Source: Candidatus Eiseniibacteriota bacterium
GTDB taxonomy: Bacteria; Joyebacterota; Joyebacteria; Joyebacterales; Joyebacteraceae
Assembly: GCA_030595835.1 (NCBI GenBank)
Contig: JAUVLG010000006.1
Coordinates: 1-56,292 of the forward strand
Reading direction: 5' to 3'
DNA: 56,292 nt
Shown in pieces: positions 47,312-55,720 of this stretch. Below the pieces are notes generated by a model. The model had not been told where the DNA came from. It worked only from the letters and a program-made list of their open reading frames with translations, and did no database searches. Numbering within the stretch: the first letter of the stretch is position 1; every line of letters begins with the position of its first letter. The position numbers were made by a program, and so were the translations under genes.

Positions 47312-47442
47312 AGCTCTAGCCCCCTGTCCGGTTGACGACGACAGAAGCTCACTGCATCGAAGGTACACCGCCAGAGCCCCGGTGTCATCAAGTAAACGGG
47401 GCCCCCGCATGGGGCGCGGGCGAGCCGCGCCACGCGGCAAAC

Positions 47443-47487
47443 CATCGCCCGCCTGGCGCCATCACCCGCCTGGCGCCATCACCCGCC
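47443..47487. repeat. 17-bp tandem repeat, 2.6 copies, at the trmO 3' end
   Basis: The unit CATCACCCGCCTGGCGC (first copy with CATCGCCC) starts at 47443, 47460 and 47477; the last copy is partial and runs into the trmO stop codon. The unit contains the palindrome TGGCGCCA across copies. It may act as a transcription stop by stacked hairpins or be slippage. Confidence 0.75.
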
Positions 47488-47976
47488 ACGCTTGAAGCCG
47501 CGCCGGCCCAGCTCACGGGCGGTGTCGTCATCGACGTCCTCCTGCCATCCCGAGCGAGCATCGTCCCGGCTGTCGTATCTCCCGATGTACGGCTTGATGT
47601 CAAGCAGTGGCGTGCCGTCCAGCACGTCGACATCCTCGATGTCCAGGACCGTTCCTTCTCTGCGCAAAAGCCGGACCAGGCTCATGCCCAGGGCGTTCGG
47701 CCGGCACGGCGCTCTGGTCGCGAACACGCCACGCTCGGTCTCGCCGAGATACGGTATCACCGAAAGCCTCGTCCCATCTGCGCGGTCGAAGGCATAGAGC
47801 AAGTAGATGTGCGAGAACCCCTCGATGTCACGCAGCCCTTCCTCGTACTGGGGCAGAACCTCGACTTGCCCGGCCACGCCCTTCGCGAAGACAGGCTGGA
47901 TGGGAGTATCCTTCTTCTCCGTGTGGGGGCTTCGGATGACCCCGATCGGTCTGCACGTGATATCCTCCACCAGCAT
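47479..47976 (-). CDS. trmO: tRNA (N6-threonylcarbamoyladenosine-37) N6-methyltransferase TrmO-like (TsaA domain)
   Basis: 165 residues from ATG 47976 (GAGGGAGG site). The TsaA/UPF0066 beta-barrel starts CRPIGVIRSPHTEK, with DIEGFSHIYLLYAF, and the SAM-binding signature RAPCRPNALGMSLVRLL near residue 90. It ends with a Y-containing DIKPYIGRYDS. TrmO methylates t6A37 of tRNA-Thr in E. coli; many short members are only annotated as TsaA, so the precise substrate is inferred. A start 15 codons earlier is possible. Confidence 0.82.
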   Translation of the reverse strand: MLVEDITCRPIGVIRSPHTEKKDTPIQPVFAKGVAGQVEVLPQYEEGLRDIEGFSHIYLLYAFDRADGTRLSVIPYLGETERGVFATRAPCRPNALGMSLVRLLRREGTVLDIEDVDVLDGTPLLDIKPYIGRYDSRDDARSGWQEDVDDDTARELGRRGFKRGG

Positions 47977-48070
47977 CGCCTCCCTCTCGGTCAGTTCACC
48001 GAGGTGCGTGCGCCCAGCCACGTTGGTATCTCTTCAACCACCGGGCCCTTCTCCGGTTCGATCGCTCGGC

Positions 48071-49219
48071 CTATCGGTACAGTAACTTGACTCGTCCCCA
48101 GGTGATCGTCTGGACTGGAGTCGCCCCGCAGCCTACGCCCAACGCACCGATCCCGCCACAGTCCGGGTTGCTCTCGGGCGCACACGGCGAATCGCTATGC
48201 AGTGAGTAGCGCTCTGACGGATTCGCGCTGTGGCAAAACAGAGGGTCCTTTCCAATGTTGCCGTCGACGCCATTCTGTCCCGATATGCAGCCGATCCAGT
48301 CCCCGTACTCGTTCTGAAACACGTCGCAGCAGCTGAGGAGCGCGGTGCCCCCGGGCCCAGAACATGCTACCGCCTCTCCCTTATAACCGAACGCAATGAT
48401 GCTCCGTACCCCGATCAGCGTCGAGGTCCCGTCGACGTAGATGCCGCTGCCGCCAACGCCCATGTTTCCCACGAGTGTGCACCTCTCGATCGTCAGAGTC
48501 GAACCAGTGATGCACCCCAGTGCACCTCTCGAGTCGCCCGCGTTTTCCAGGAGCAGGCATTCGCTCAACTCCGGAGCCGAACCATCGGAGCACGAGACCG
48601 CTCCGCCCATATCCGAGGAATTCGCGAAGAACAGGCAGCGTCTGACCCGGGGTGCCGCACCCTGGGAGCAGTAGAGCGCTCCGCCTTCCCCCTCGGCCGC
48701 AAGCTCGGATGAGTTCCCATGGAACACGCAATCGGCGATGAGCGGAGAGGCCGCGGTGCACGCCACGGCCCCGCCCACCCCGACGGTCCCATTCCCGGAG
48801 AACCTGCAGTTCCTCATGATCGGCCAGGAGCCCTTGCAGTACACTGCGCCACCGATGTCGTGGGATCCTCCTGTGATTGTGAAGCCGTCCAGGACGGACG
48901 TTGAGTCCTCACCGCTCGCGAAGAGGAAGCCTCTCCCGGCGCTCGAGCAGTCCACGATGGTCAGCCCGGCGCCCGACTCGGAGACGAGGACAAGATTGGT
49001 CCCGCCGAAGTCGATGTCACGGTTCAGGGAACCCGTGTAGGTCCCCGCCGCCACGAGGACCGTGTCCCCGGAACTCGCCGCGTTGACCGCTTCCTGAATG
49101 GTGGGCTGCTCACCCGGTACCCGGATGATAGCCGCGCTTCCGGAGGAAGGTGCGAATCCCAGACAGAGAACCACCGCCCCCACCACGACACCGGCCTTCA
49201 CAACCTCTCGAGGACTCAC
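48071..49219 (-). CDS. secreted right-handed beta-helix protein with PMP-like repeats
   Basis: 382 residues, GTG start with GGGAGGAAC. A signal peptide (GVVVGAVVLCLGFAPSSGSAA) precedes the pectate-lyase-like opening IRVPGEQPTIQEAVNAASSGDTVLV. The body has repeated GGAVxC units (GGAVYC, GGAVAC, GGALYC, GGAVSC) separated by about 25 residues, as in polymorphic outer-membrane/parallel beta-helix proteins. Many cysteines. It ends TWGRVKLLYR, a short conserved-looking tail that I have seen on FCB-type surface proteins and that may be a sorting tag. It could be a cargo of the SprA-type secretion system. Confidence 0.85.
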   Translation of the reverse strand: MSPREVVKAGVVVGAVVLCLGFAPSSGSAAIIRVPGEQPTIQEAVNAASSGDTVLVAAGTYTGSLNRDIDFGGTNLVLVSESGAGLTIVDCSSAGRGFLFASGEDSTSVLDGFTITGGSHDIGGAVYCKGSWPIMRNCRFSGNGTVGVGGAVACTAASPLIADCVFHGNSSELAAEGEGGALYCSQGAAPRVRRCLFFANSSDMGGAVSCSDGSAPELSECLLLENAGDSRGALGCITGSTLTIERCTLVGNMGVGGSGIYVDGTSTLIGVRSIIAFGYKGEAVACSGPGGTALLSCCDVFQNEYGDWIGCISGQNGVDGNIGKDPLFCHSANPSERYSLHSDSPCAPESNPDCGGIGALGVGCGATPVQTITWGRVKLLYR

Positions 49220-49254
49220 GGTTCCGTTCCTCCCTTCCAGATCGCGGTGACGGT

Positions 49255-49395
49255 CTACTCGTTCGTGAAGGTCATCCCTTCGAACGTCACCTCTCGGTAG
49301 ATCTCATAGCCCGATTTCGTGGCGGGAGCCTTGCGGACGTAGTAGGTCGCGCTCGTTCTAATCGCGTGGGGCTCCGTCACGGACTCAGGCTTCAC
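49255..49395 (-). CDS. small hypothetical protein (46 residues)
   Basis: GTG 49395 overlaps the end of the preceding frame by 11 nt and reads VKPESVTEPHAIRTSATYY, then KAPATKSGYEIYREVTFEG. Amino acid composition looks coding (aromatics, balanced charge). The Shine-Dalgarno site is weak and no family is recognised. Confidence 0.35.
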   Translation of the reverse strand: MKPESVTEPHAIRTSATYYVRKAPATKSGYEIYREVTFEGMTFTNE

Positions 49396-49582
49396 GCTGA
49401 GCGCCGATGAAGTACTTGACCAACCACACAACCCCAAGTGCCCCCCAGGCAGCGCCGAAAATCGCGCGACCCGCGTAGTCGGTTCGCAGAATCAGCCCCC
49501 CGAATGCCACGGCCGCTACCGCGAGGCACAGCAGCGCGGCCACCAAAAGTCCTGTCGACCTGCTCCTCTTGCCCCTTCTCAA
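49385..49582 (-). CDS. small two-helix membrane protein
   Basis: 65 residues from TTG 49582 (a G-rich site precedes). A basic N-terminus (RRGKRSRS) is followed by two hydrophobic segments, LLVAALLCLAVAAVAFGGLIL and AIFGAAWGALGVVWLVKYFIG. This positive-inside hairpin shape is common in small membrane proteins. No family recognised. Confidence 0.5.
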   Translation of the reverse strand: MRRGKRSRSTGLLVAALLCLAVAAVAFGGLILRTDYAGRAIFGAAWGALGVVWLVKYFIGAQREA

Positions 49583-49664
49583 TCAGCCCCCCCCTGTTCT
49601 GCCAGGACGCGTCGATCGCGCCACCGCCGGCTCACTCTCACGCACGAGCACGCGACACCGTCGC

Positions 49665-50030
49665 CTACACCAGAGTGGACCATTTCCTGCCCGCGTAGGC
49701 ATAGGCCAGACCAACTGCCAGGAAGGGCGACAGCACGAGCGCCACGCCCAGCGCATCAGAACCGAGCATCGGACGGGTGAACTCGCTCATGAAGGGCACC
49801 GCGGCAACGAGAATGTAGCCGGAAATGAGCAGCGCGGCGCCGAGCCGGTCACTCCACCAGCCAACGAGCACGCCCAGCAGCATTCCCAGAAAGGCCATGC
49901 TGAAGATGCGCTCGCCGTACATCCACTTCTGAACGATCAATCTGTTGACCTCGTAGATGCCCTGCTGAAAGTGCGCCACGAGCAGAGCCGTCCCGCCCAA
50001 ACGCGCGAGCCAACGAACGATGGTTGCCAT
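49665..50030 (-). CDS. small polytopic membrane protein of unknown function
   Basis: 121 residues from ATG 50030. Four hydrophobic segments: WLARLGGTALLVAHF, MAFLGMLLGVLVGWW, GAALLISGYILVAAVPF and LSPFLAVGLAYAYAG. It resembles uncharacterised proteins of four helices with a WWSDR-type loop after helix 2. Function unknown. Confidence 0.65.
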   Translation of the reverse strand: MATIVRWLARLGGTALLVAHFQQGIYEVNRLIVQKWMYGERIFSMAFLGMLLGVLVGWWSDRLGAALLISGYILVAAVPFMSEFTRPMLGSDALGVALVLSPFLAVGLAYAYAGRKWSTLV

Positions 50031-50084
50031 GAGTCTGATTGGTCAATCCCCCCCCTTCAGTCGGACATCCGATGGCTATGAAAT

Positions 50085-50531
50085 CTAGTTGTACGCCTTG
50101 CGTGTCGCTTCGTCTGCCATAGTCGGCTCAAGAATCGACGCCCACGATTCCGCTTTCCACGTACCCAGTGCCGTGTGCAACTCGAGGTACTTCTCGGGGA
50201 TTGGATGTGTTCCGACCACCACCTTCACACCGAGGCGAGCCTCGAGCAGAGCCTTGAACGTGCGGATATTCGAGCACGGCGGATACCCCACAACGAGGCC
50301 GGTTGCAAGGTGTATCACCTCCGCCCCGTTCTTGACCATCTCATCCCCCGCATACTCGACGTTCCCACCAGGGCACCCATCGCACGTTGTGTAGCCGACT
50401 ACCTCAACGTCCGTGTCCTTGTAGATGCTGAACGCGCCTTCTCTGTTCTTCAGTGCCCGGAAGCACTTGCCACCGGCACAGCGGCGGTAACGGTCACAGA
50501 TCATGATCCCGATCTTCGTCTTGTTCGGCAT
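50085..50531 (-). CDS. CGGC-domain protein
   Basis: 148 residues, ATG with an AAAGGA site. The CGGC domain is evident: IGIMICDRYRRCAGGKCFRAL, where CxGGKC replaces the strict CGGC, then TTCDGCPGGNVEYA and GYPPCSNIRTF. It has seven cysteines, suggesting metal or Fe-S binding, but the role is unknown. It is commonly found in anaerobes (clostridia, deltaproteobacteria, archaea). Confidence 0.88.
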   Translation of the reverse strand: MPNKTKIGIMICDRYRRCAGGKCFRALKNREGAFSIYKDTDVEVVGYTTCDGCPGGNVEYAGDEMVKNGAEVIHLATGLVVGYPPCSNIRTFKALLEARLGVKVVVGTHPIPEKYLELHTALGTWKAESWASILEPTMADEATRKAYN

Positions 50532-50944
50532 GCTAGTCCTTTCAGTCAGTAGCGCGTGCCGGCTCTTCGCACTCCATGGACACAGAGCGGCGGAGTACCT
50601 GTCAATCGATCCACCCCGATGACATCGGAACGCGCGGCGCGTAGATCCGGGGCTGATCGCGGTGGAAGGGGAAGCCGCTCTTCTGAGCGAACAGGACGAG
50701 TGGAGCGATGGGCGTACTCATGTCAACAGCCTAGCACGGACTGACCCTTCTCACCAGAGTCGAGCATGTTCCTGGGTCAGAGGCAACTGCCGGCACGGAC
50801 GCCGGGAGCCAATATCCGTTGACGTCGCGGACGATCTCGCGGTCCCGTATCTTGAACACACCGCCCGCGTCTCGATGTCGTCGTTCTCGATCGCAGCGTA
50901 GAAGGAGTCGATGGAGTTCATGAGATCATCAGGCAGCTGCGCTG
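50532..50944. other. 413-bp region with no intact gene
   Basis: No full-length gene is supported. It contains one decayed coding fragment (50731-50921, minus) and otherwise nothing I can identify. The CGGC gene promoter may lie here, but no convincing boxes were found. Confidence 0.5.
50731..50921 (-). pseudogene. possible remnant of a SnoaL/DUF4440-like protein
   Basis: ATG 50921 reads MNSIDSFYAAIENDDIETRA, resembling the first helix of SnoaL/DUF4440-type small folds. Near 50860 coding character moves to the next frame, VFKIRDREIVRDVNGYWLP, and ends at a TAG at 50731. About 60 residues remain, with an internal loss suspected. The identification is weak. Confidence 0.3.
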
Positions 50945-52126
50945 CTACGCACCGTTCGCCGGCTTCCGTACCCGAGCGCACAGCACACGAGGCCGCCTCA
51001 TGAGCTCTGCGTACTCCTCCGGCTTGACCTCCGCGAACTCCTTGGTCGGCACGGGTTCAACCATCCGCTCGACGGAGAAACCGGCACGAACTATTGCGTC
51101 GATCATGTGCGAGAACGGCCTACGGTAGCATGGCACGACTATCGGAGCACCGAGCCCGCGCCAGGTGTATTCACGTAGCTCAGTCGAGAAGTAGTCATCC
51201 GTCTCGTTGAGAGTGTACTCCGAGCACGGATGACCAACGGAGAATACCACGCATCCCCCCGGTCTCAGCACTCGAGAGAACTCCCGGAACAACGCCAACC
51301 AGTCACGGATGTAACCCAGTGTCCCCGAGCTGAGGATGACGTCGAACGACGAGTCCGCCAGGAAGGGCATCGGTTGCTCGAGGTCGGCGACGTGCAGGGC
51401 GGGCGCTTCGCCGACGCGCTGCTCTGCAAGCTTGAGCATGTTGGCACTCCCGTCGACCCCCACAACATCCGCTCCCTGAGTGAGAAACCACTCCACCATC
51501 ACTCCCGGGCCGCACCCAGCATCCAGAACCCGCCGGCCGGACACGTCGGGCAGCAAACCCAGAAGAGCCGGGCGCTCGTAGTAGATGCTACGAGGGTTCT
51601 TCTCGATTTCCGCCGCATACGCTTCCGCCATCGAGTCGTAGGCATCCAGAGCCACCGGCCGGGTCTGCTCCATGAGAACGAACGGCAACGCCACACCGTG
51701 CTTGTTGAGTTCCGTGGGCTCTAGCTCCACGAAGCCGTGGGCCCGGTAGAAGCCAACCGCGTTCAGAGTGGACGTGAGCTGGATCGGCCCCTCGTGCCCC
51801 CGCGCCGCCAGTTCGATCGCGTGTCTCAGCAGAGCGCCGCCCACTCCTCGACCGGTCTGATCAGGATCGACGAAAAGCGCCTGCACCTCACCCACGGTCG
51901 CGTGTCCGAAGCCGACCATGCGACCGTCAGACTCCATCACGAACATCTCGTCGCGCTCGATGACCGGCAGGTACCCCTCAGGCGTTCTGCCTATCAGAAG
52001 CGCCTTCATCTGGTCATCGTTGTAGTGTCCCCTGCAGAAGGCATCCACGGCTCGGGCGTGGAGTTCATGCATGTCGCGGGCATCCGACACGCACGCTCCA
52101 CGTATGACGTGCTTCTCCGTTCCCAT
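50945..52126 (-). CDS. GNAT acetyltransferase fused to a class I methyltransferase
   Basis: 393 residues from ATG 52126 (the frame is open 6 codons further). Residues about 8-150 form a GNAT domain: VQALFVDPDQTGRGVGGALLRHAIE is motif A (core QTGRGVGGALL) and NAVGFYRAHGFVE the typical end. Residues about 165-390 are a Rossmann methyltransferase: RVLDAGCGPGVMVEWFL (motif I), VVGVDGSANML (acidic), FDVILSSGTLGYI (motif IV) and RVLRPGGCVVFSVGH. Each half is complete and in frame, so this is a real fusion or a bifunctional enzyme; the substrate is unknown. Confidence 0.85.
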   Translation of the reverse strand: MGTEKHVIRGACVSDARDMHELHARAVDAFCRGHYNDDQMKALLIGRTPEGYLPVIERDEMFVMESDGRMVGFGHATVGEVQALFVDPDQTGRGVGGALLRHAIELAARGHEGPIQLTSTLNAVGFYRAHGFVELEPTELNKHGVALPFVLMEQTRPVALDAYDSMAEAYAAEIEKNPRSIYYERPALLGLLPDVSGRRVLDAGCGPGVMVEWFLTQGADVVGVDGSANMLKLAEQRVGEAPALHVADLEQPMPFLADSSFDVILSSGTLGYIRDWLALFREFSRVLRPGGCVVFSVGHPCSEYTLNETDDYFSTELREYTWRGLGAPIVVPCYRRPFSHMIDAIVRAGFSVERMVEPVPTKEFAEVKPEEYAELMRRPRVLCARVRKPANGA

Positions 52127-52212
52127 GTTCCCCTCAGCCGTCATCTAGTCACGCACACAGTGGCGCGCCGGGTGTGTCACGCGCACGTCTCGCGGCCGGC
52201 GTGACGTGCGAG

Positions 52213-52599
52213 CTACGCCCCCGCCTCAGATTGTCTCTTACCCCTGCCCAGACTCCAATACACAACGAGCAGTGTGCCGATGGGAACCAGAAATCCCATT
52301 GCAAACGGGAAGCCGCCCCAGAGCTTCGTCCACAGGGAACTCTCGCTCGCGAACAACCCCCATAGCTTAACTCCCGTGGGGATGACCACGAAAAGCAGCA
52401 CGGGCACCAGGAACCACGCTCTGTTCCCCGCGTCGGCACGCGCCTTGCGCCCGAAGAAGAACGAGACCACGACAACAACGAGCGCTGCGACCACGCCGGG
52501 AACGGCGCCCCAGGAGCCGGCAACCCAACCCACAAACTGGTTCAAGACCAGAATCACCATGACGATCATGATCAGGTTCTTCAGTGCCCGGTCACTCAT
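52213..52599 (-). CDS. small polytopic membrane protein of unknown function
   Basis: 128 residues from ATG 52599 (GGGGGGAGGAACG site). Four hydrophobic segments: LIMIVMVILVLNQFVGWVAG, VVAALVVVVVSFFFG, WFLVPVLLFVVIPTGV and GFLVPIGTLLVVYWSLG. It ends in a basic tail (GRGKRQSEAGA). No family recognised. Confidence 0.6.
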   Translation of the reverse strand: MSDRALKNLIMIVMVILVLNQFVGWVAGSWGAVPGVVAALVVVVVSFFFGRKARADAGNRAWFLVPVLLFVVIPTGVKLWGLFASESSLWTKLWGGFPFAMGFLVPIGTLLVVYWSLGRGKRQSEAGA

Positions 52600-52615
52600 C
52601 GTTCCTCCCCCCGGA

Positions 52616-53368
52616 TCACGCAGTCTGAAGCAACTTGCCAACCGGGATCACGATCCCCGCACGGCAGCGCAGGAATGCGTCACCGTAGTCGTCCGCGAAT
52701 CTCTGAATCGCCGAATCGCCGGAGCAGTGGCAGGGCGCAGCCCATCGCACGTCGAGTTCCTGCAGACGCGATACGACACGTCGGACCGAGGCGTCGCTGT
52801 CCTTGAACAGATGGAAACCTCCAATGGCGAGGAGGACGTCTTGGCCTGTCATCTGTTTGGCTCGCTCCACCGTGCTCACGATCCCCGGGTGGGCGCAGCC
52901 CGTCACGACAGCCACTCCCGAATCAGTCAAGAGAAACAGGGACTGCTCCGCGATACCTCCCTGCTCCATCATCTCCCCACTGAGCGTCGCTCCTGGGCAG
53001 AGCTCGGCAGGTCCGCTGACCTCGATCACGTCGGCGCCCCGACTCCGCGAATCATCTCCGATCTCATCGGGAAAGGACTCGAGGAGATAGACCGTCACGG
53101 CGCTGTGCACGTCGAGGAAGACAGCCAACCCGCCCGTGTGATCCCAATGCGCGTGGGACAACACAACCACGTCGACGTCAGATGGCTCCATCCCAAGTTT
53201 GGCCATGTTCCCCAACAGAGTGGGCCCGTCGGCGCCGGTGTCGAAGAGGATGGTCTTCTCCAGCCCCTCCACGAGACACGCGAACCCCCACGCCGACTTG
53301 AGTCCTTCTACGCCCACGCGATTGTCGTAGATGATGGTGACGGTCAGATCTTCAGTGCGCACGTCCAT
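52616..53368 (-). CDS. metallo-beta-lactamase fold hydrolase
   Basis: 250 residues, ATG with an AAGGAG site. The metal ligands are HAHWDHTGG (HxHxDH), GCAHPG (second His) and GGFHL (third). The N-terminus VTIIYDNRVGVEGLKSAWGFACLVEG matches the subgroup containing the methanopterin-related dihydropterin phosphoribosyl-aminobenzene synthase-like proteins, where IYDN is characteristic. The general role is a hydrolase or synthase; substrate unknown. Confidence 0.88.
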   Translation of the reverse strand: MDVRTEDLTVTIIYDNRVGVEGLKSAWGFACLVEGLEKTILFDTGADGPTLLGNMAKLGMEPSDVDVVVLSHAHWDHTGGLAVFLDVHSAVTVYLLESFPDEIGDDSRSRGADVIEVSGPAELCPGATLSGEMMEQGGIAEQSLFLLTDSGVAVVTGCAHPGIVSTVERAKQMTGQDVLLAIGGFHLFKDSDASVRRVVSRLQELDVRWAAPCHCSGDSAIQRFADDYGDAFLRCRAGIVIPVGKLLQTA

Positions 53369-53496
53369 TCTCCGGCTCTCCTTGGCTGGTACGGCATTCT
53401 CACAGCTCCGGTATCGTATCGAAGCGCTCCCCGCCTTCTCTTCTTGAGCTCACAGATAGCATCGAAAGCAGCGTGCAGCCTCTCAAGCGCGGAGCG

Positions 53497-54075
53497 TCAG
53501 TCACGCGCGCCCCTCGCGGCAAGCGCCAGCCGTTCGTGGTGGGCGAACCACTCGGGCACCGCCTCTATCTCCCAGTAGCGAAGCTCGAGCCCCTCAGACG
53601 AACACGCCAGCGTTCCGCCCTCCACTTCGCAGAGGTACAGGATCGAAACCGTTCCGTGCGGACCGTTGGTTTCTCCCGCCGGCCTGGGGAACAACCCAAC
53701 GAGTTTTGCCGACCGTACGACCAGGCCCGTCTCCTCCTTCACCTCACGGGAGACCGTCTCCGATGGAGTCTCGCTCGGCTCCATCCACCCGCACGGGAGA
53801 CACCATGTGCCGGTGTCCGCTCGCCGCATGAGCAGAATGCGCCCCGCATCATCGAAGATCGCACCATCACCGCCCACCTTGGGTGTGATGTGACCCAGCT
53901 CGGCTCGGAATCGCTCTCGCACCTCGGACGGCGGCAGGTCGAGTGCGTGCCCGTAGTACTCCTCCACAAGCTCCAGGAGGCGAGTGTACCGGGCACGGTC
54001 ATACTCGTTGTCCGCGTACTTCAGACCGTTGGACGCCAGAATCCGAATCTCATCGAGAAGCTCAAGAGCATCCAT
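53497..54075 (-). CDS. Nudix hydrolase with N-terminal helical domain
   Basis: 192 residues from ATG 54075 (GGAGG site). The N-terminal 55 residues (ELLDEIRILASNGLKYADN...) match the NUDIX_N_2 helical domain. The Nudix box GWMEPSETPSETVSREVKEE (Gx5Ex7REVxEE) lies near 95-117. Members hydrolyse ADP-ribose, other nucleotide sugars or dNTPs. LPCGWMEPSE resembles the ADP-ribose pyrophosphatase type. Substrate unproven. Confidence 0.9.
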   Translation of the reverse strand: MDALELLDEIRILASNGLKYADNEYDRARYTRLLELVEEYYGHALDLPPSEVRERFRAELGHITPKVGGDGAIFDDAGRILLMRRADTGTWCLPCGWMEPSETPSETVSREVKEETGLVVRSAKLVGLFPRPAGETNGPHGTVSILYLCEVEGGTLACSSEGLELRYWEIEAVPEWFAHHERLALAARGARD

Positions 54076-54137
54076 GGCACCTCCACGTGGAACCGTCAGG
54101 TCGCCCCGAATGGACGCGCTGGCTACGAACGCGCGGC

Positions 54138-55034
54138 TCACTCTCCCCCGTATGCGTAATCCAGATCAACCACTTCGCCCCGCCAGTACGGGAAGCGTCC
54201 ATCGGGCAGAAGCCAGGCCGCCTCGCCTGCACTCGGCACGAGCACACCGTCTCGCTCTTCATACTCTGAGACTAACGCTTCCCAGGGTGTCGGTACCGGA
54301 GTGCCGTCGACGTCCCGGAATCGCGAGGCGGTGTAGATGCTTTCGACCAAACCGTCGGTACCGAAGCGAAAGTCGCACGACACCGATGTCTCCCCCACCG
54401 TCAGCGATGCCCGCGCACTGGAATCGCTCAGCGCTGTCCAGTGAACACCGTTTCGCCGCAGAAGGGCCGCCGGGAACCACACTGCCTCTCCCAGATACCG
54501 CTGCAGGGCGCCAGCCGAGATCTCGGGCGTCCCGCGAACGTTCACGACCGGCACAAGACCGTGGATGGCGCCTCGCATTGAGCCGCCACCACGCACGAAG
54601 GCGTCACGGACGAGCACATCAAGACCTGGTCCGAGCGGAATGTGCGCATCCCACACAAAGCCCGGCGGACGGGTGTGAAACACCTGCTCCGCCCTGAGCG
54701 GCTTCCACTCATCTGCCCCGGGGCGCAGCGCGAACTCGCCCGTCCAGAGCACACGGACCGTCGCGATCTGTCGCGGATCCACTCCGAGCGCGGCTTCGAG
54801 ATATCTGGCGACCGGCGCGGGCAGCGAGTCGATCTCCGCCGGGAGTATCGCCGCAGACACCGTCTCCATCGAAGAGTTACTCAGTTGAGCGACAAGGTCG
54901 TTCGTGACGGACCGCCACCGCATACGGGCCACCAGCAGTGTCAGCGCGACCGCCACCACAACCACTAAGATCACAAGACCAGCGACTCTCACTTCTTTGG
55001 CTCTCCTCGCCGGCCGCTTTCGCCGGTCAGGCAC
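54138..55034 (-). CDS. DUF6544/DUF6920-type membrane-anchored protein
   Basis: 298 residues, GTG start. An N-terminal anchor (VAGLVILVVVVAVALTLLVARM) is followed by a soluble domain with LPAPVARYLEAALG, PPGFVWDAHIPLGPGL, YLGEAVWFPAALL and VPTPWEALVSEYEERDGVLVPS. These blocks match a family I know as DUF6544/DUF6920; the role is unknown. Its start lies next to the stop of the 48-residue gene upstream. Confidence 0.75.
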   Translation of the reverse strand: MPDRRKRPARRAKEVRVAGLVILVVVVAVALTLLVARMRWRSVTNDLVAQLSNSSMETVSAAILPAEIDSLPAPVARYLEAALGVDPRQIATVRVLWTGEFALRPGADEWKPLRAEQVFHTRPPGFVWDAHIPLGPGLDVLVRDAFVRGGGSMRGAIHGLVPVVNVRGTPEISAGALQRYLGEAVWFPAALLRRNGVHWTALSDSSARASLTVGETSVSCDFRFGTDGLVESIYTASRFRDVDGTPVPTPWEALVSEYEERDGVLVPSAGEAAWLLPDGRFPYWRGEVVDLDYAYGGE

Positions 55035-55035
55035 C

Positions 55036-55182
55036 TCACACTCGGGCCACCGGCTTCAGCAGCAAGCGCGGGTTCGCCGGAAGGCCACGGGCTCGAAGAT
55101 CATTCGCGATTCGGATACCGAAGCCCACCGATGTGAGAGCACAGCCAACTCCCGGCAGCATCAGCACAAGAGCTACGTCCAT
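55036..55182 (-). CDS. 48-residue small protein
   Basis: ATG 55182 has an AAGGAG site 8 nt upstream and runs to TGA at 55036, immediately before the DUF6544 start. The sequence opens MDVALVLMLPGVGCALTSV (one hydrophobic segment) and continues GFGIRIANDLRARGLPANP. It looks like a short membrane protein or the first helix of a truncated gene. No family recognised. Confidence 0.5.
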   Translation of the reverse strand: MDVALVLMLPGVGCALTSVGFGIRIANDLRARGLPANPRLLLKPVARV

Positions 55183-55266
55183 CTCGGGGTCTCCTTACAG
55201 AGTTCAAGATTGGAGCGCAGGAGATCGTCATCAGTGACTATACCGCTGAAGACCCAACGTGTTCCC

Positions 55267-55701
55267 TCATCTTCCCAGTGCGTCTCGTACGGCATGGCGT
55301 TTGGTCGCTCCATCTGGACTCATGTCTCCCGTGACCACGCGAAGACTCAGCACGTGTATCGTCACCCCAACCGCGACAACTAGCAGCAGGGCCCGGACCA
55401 CCCAGCCGTCGGCGACCACAATGGTCGCGTAACCTATGCTCCCCCACAGCAGCGCCATGGTGACTACCTTGACCCTCCGGGTGGTCGCCCTGTGCTCCCG
55501 ATAATTCCTGACATAGGCGCCCATCCATCGGTGATTCAAGAGCCATTCATAGTGCCTGTCTGAGCTGCGCGCGAAACACGCGGCCGCCAGCAACAGAAAG
55601 GGTGTAGTAGGCAGGAGCGGCACGAAAACCCCGACAACACCGAGCCCGACCGCCAGGACACCGGCAGACAGAAACAGCCACTTGCGCACGCGGGGGCTCA
55701 T
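55267..55701 (-). CDS. DUF454 (YbaN) family inner-membrane protein
   Basis: 144 residues from ATG 55701 (GGGAGGAG site). The DUF454 signature is clear: FLSAGVLAVGLGVVGVFVPLLPTTPFLLLAAACFARSS (core VPLLPTTPFLLLAAACFARSS) followed by WLLNHRWMGAYVRNYREHRA. Four helices. YbaN in E. coli is uncharacterised. It lies 19 nt downstream of the flavodoxin gene. Confidence 0.9.
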   Translation of the reverse strand: MSPRVRKWLFLSAGVLAVGLGVVGVFVPLLPTTPFLLLAAACFARSSDRHYEWLLNHRWMGAYVRNYREHRATTRRVKVVTMALLWGSIGYATIVVADGWVVRALLLVVAVGVTIHVLSLRVVTGDMSPDGATKRHAVRDALGR

Positions 55702-55720
55702 CTCCTCTCCTCCCGCGGCG

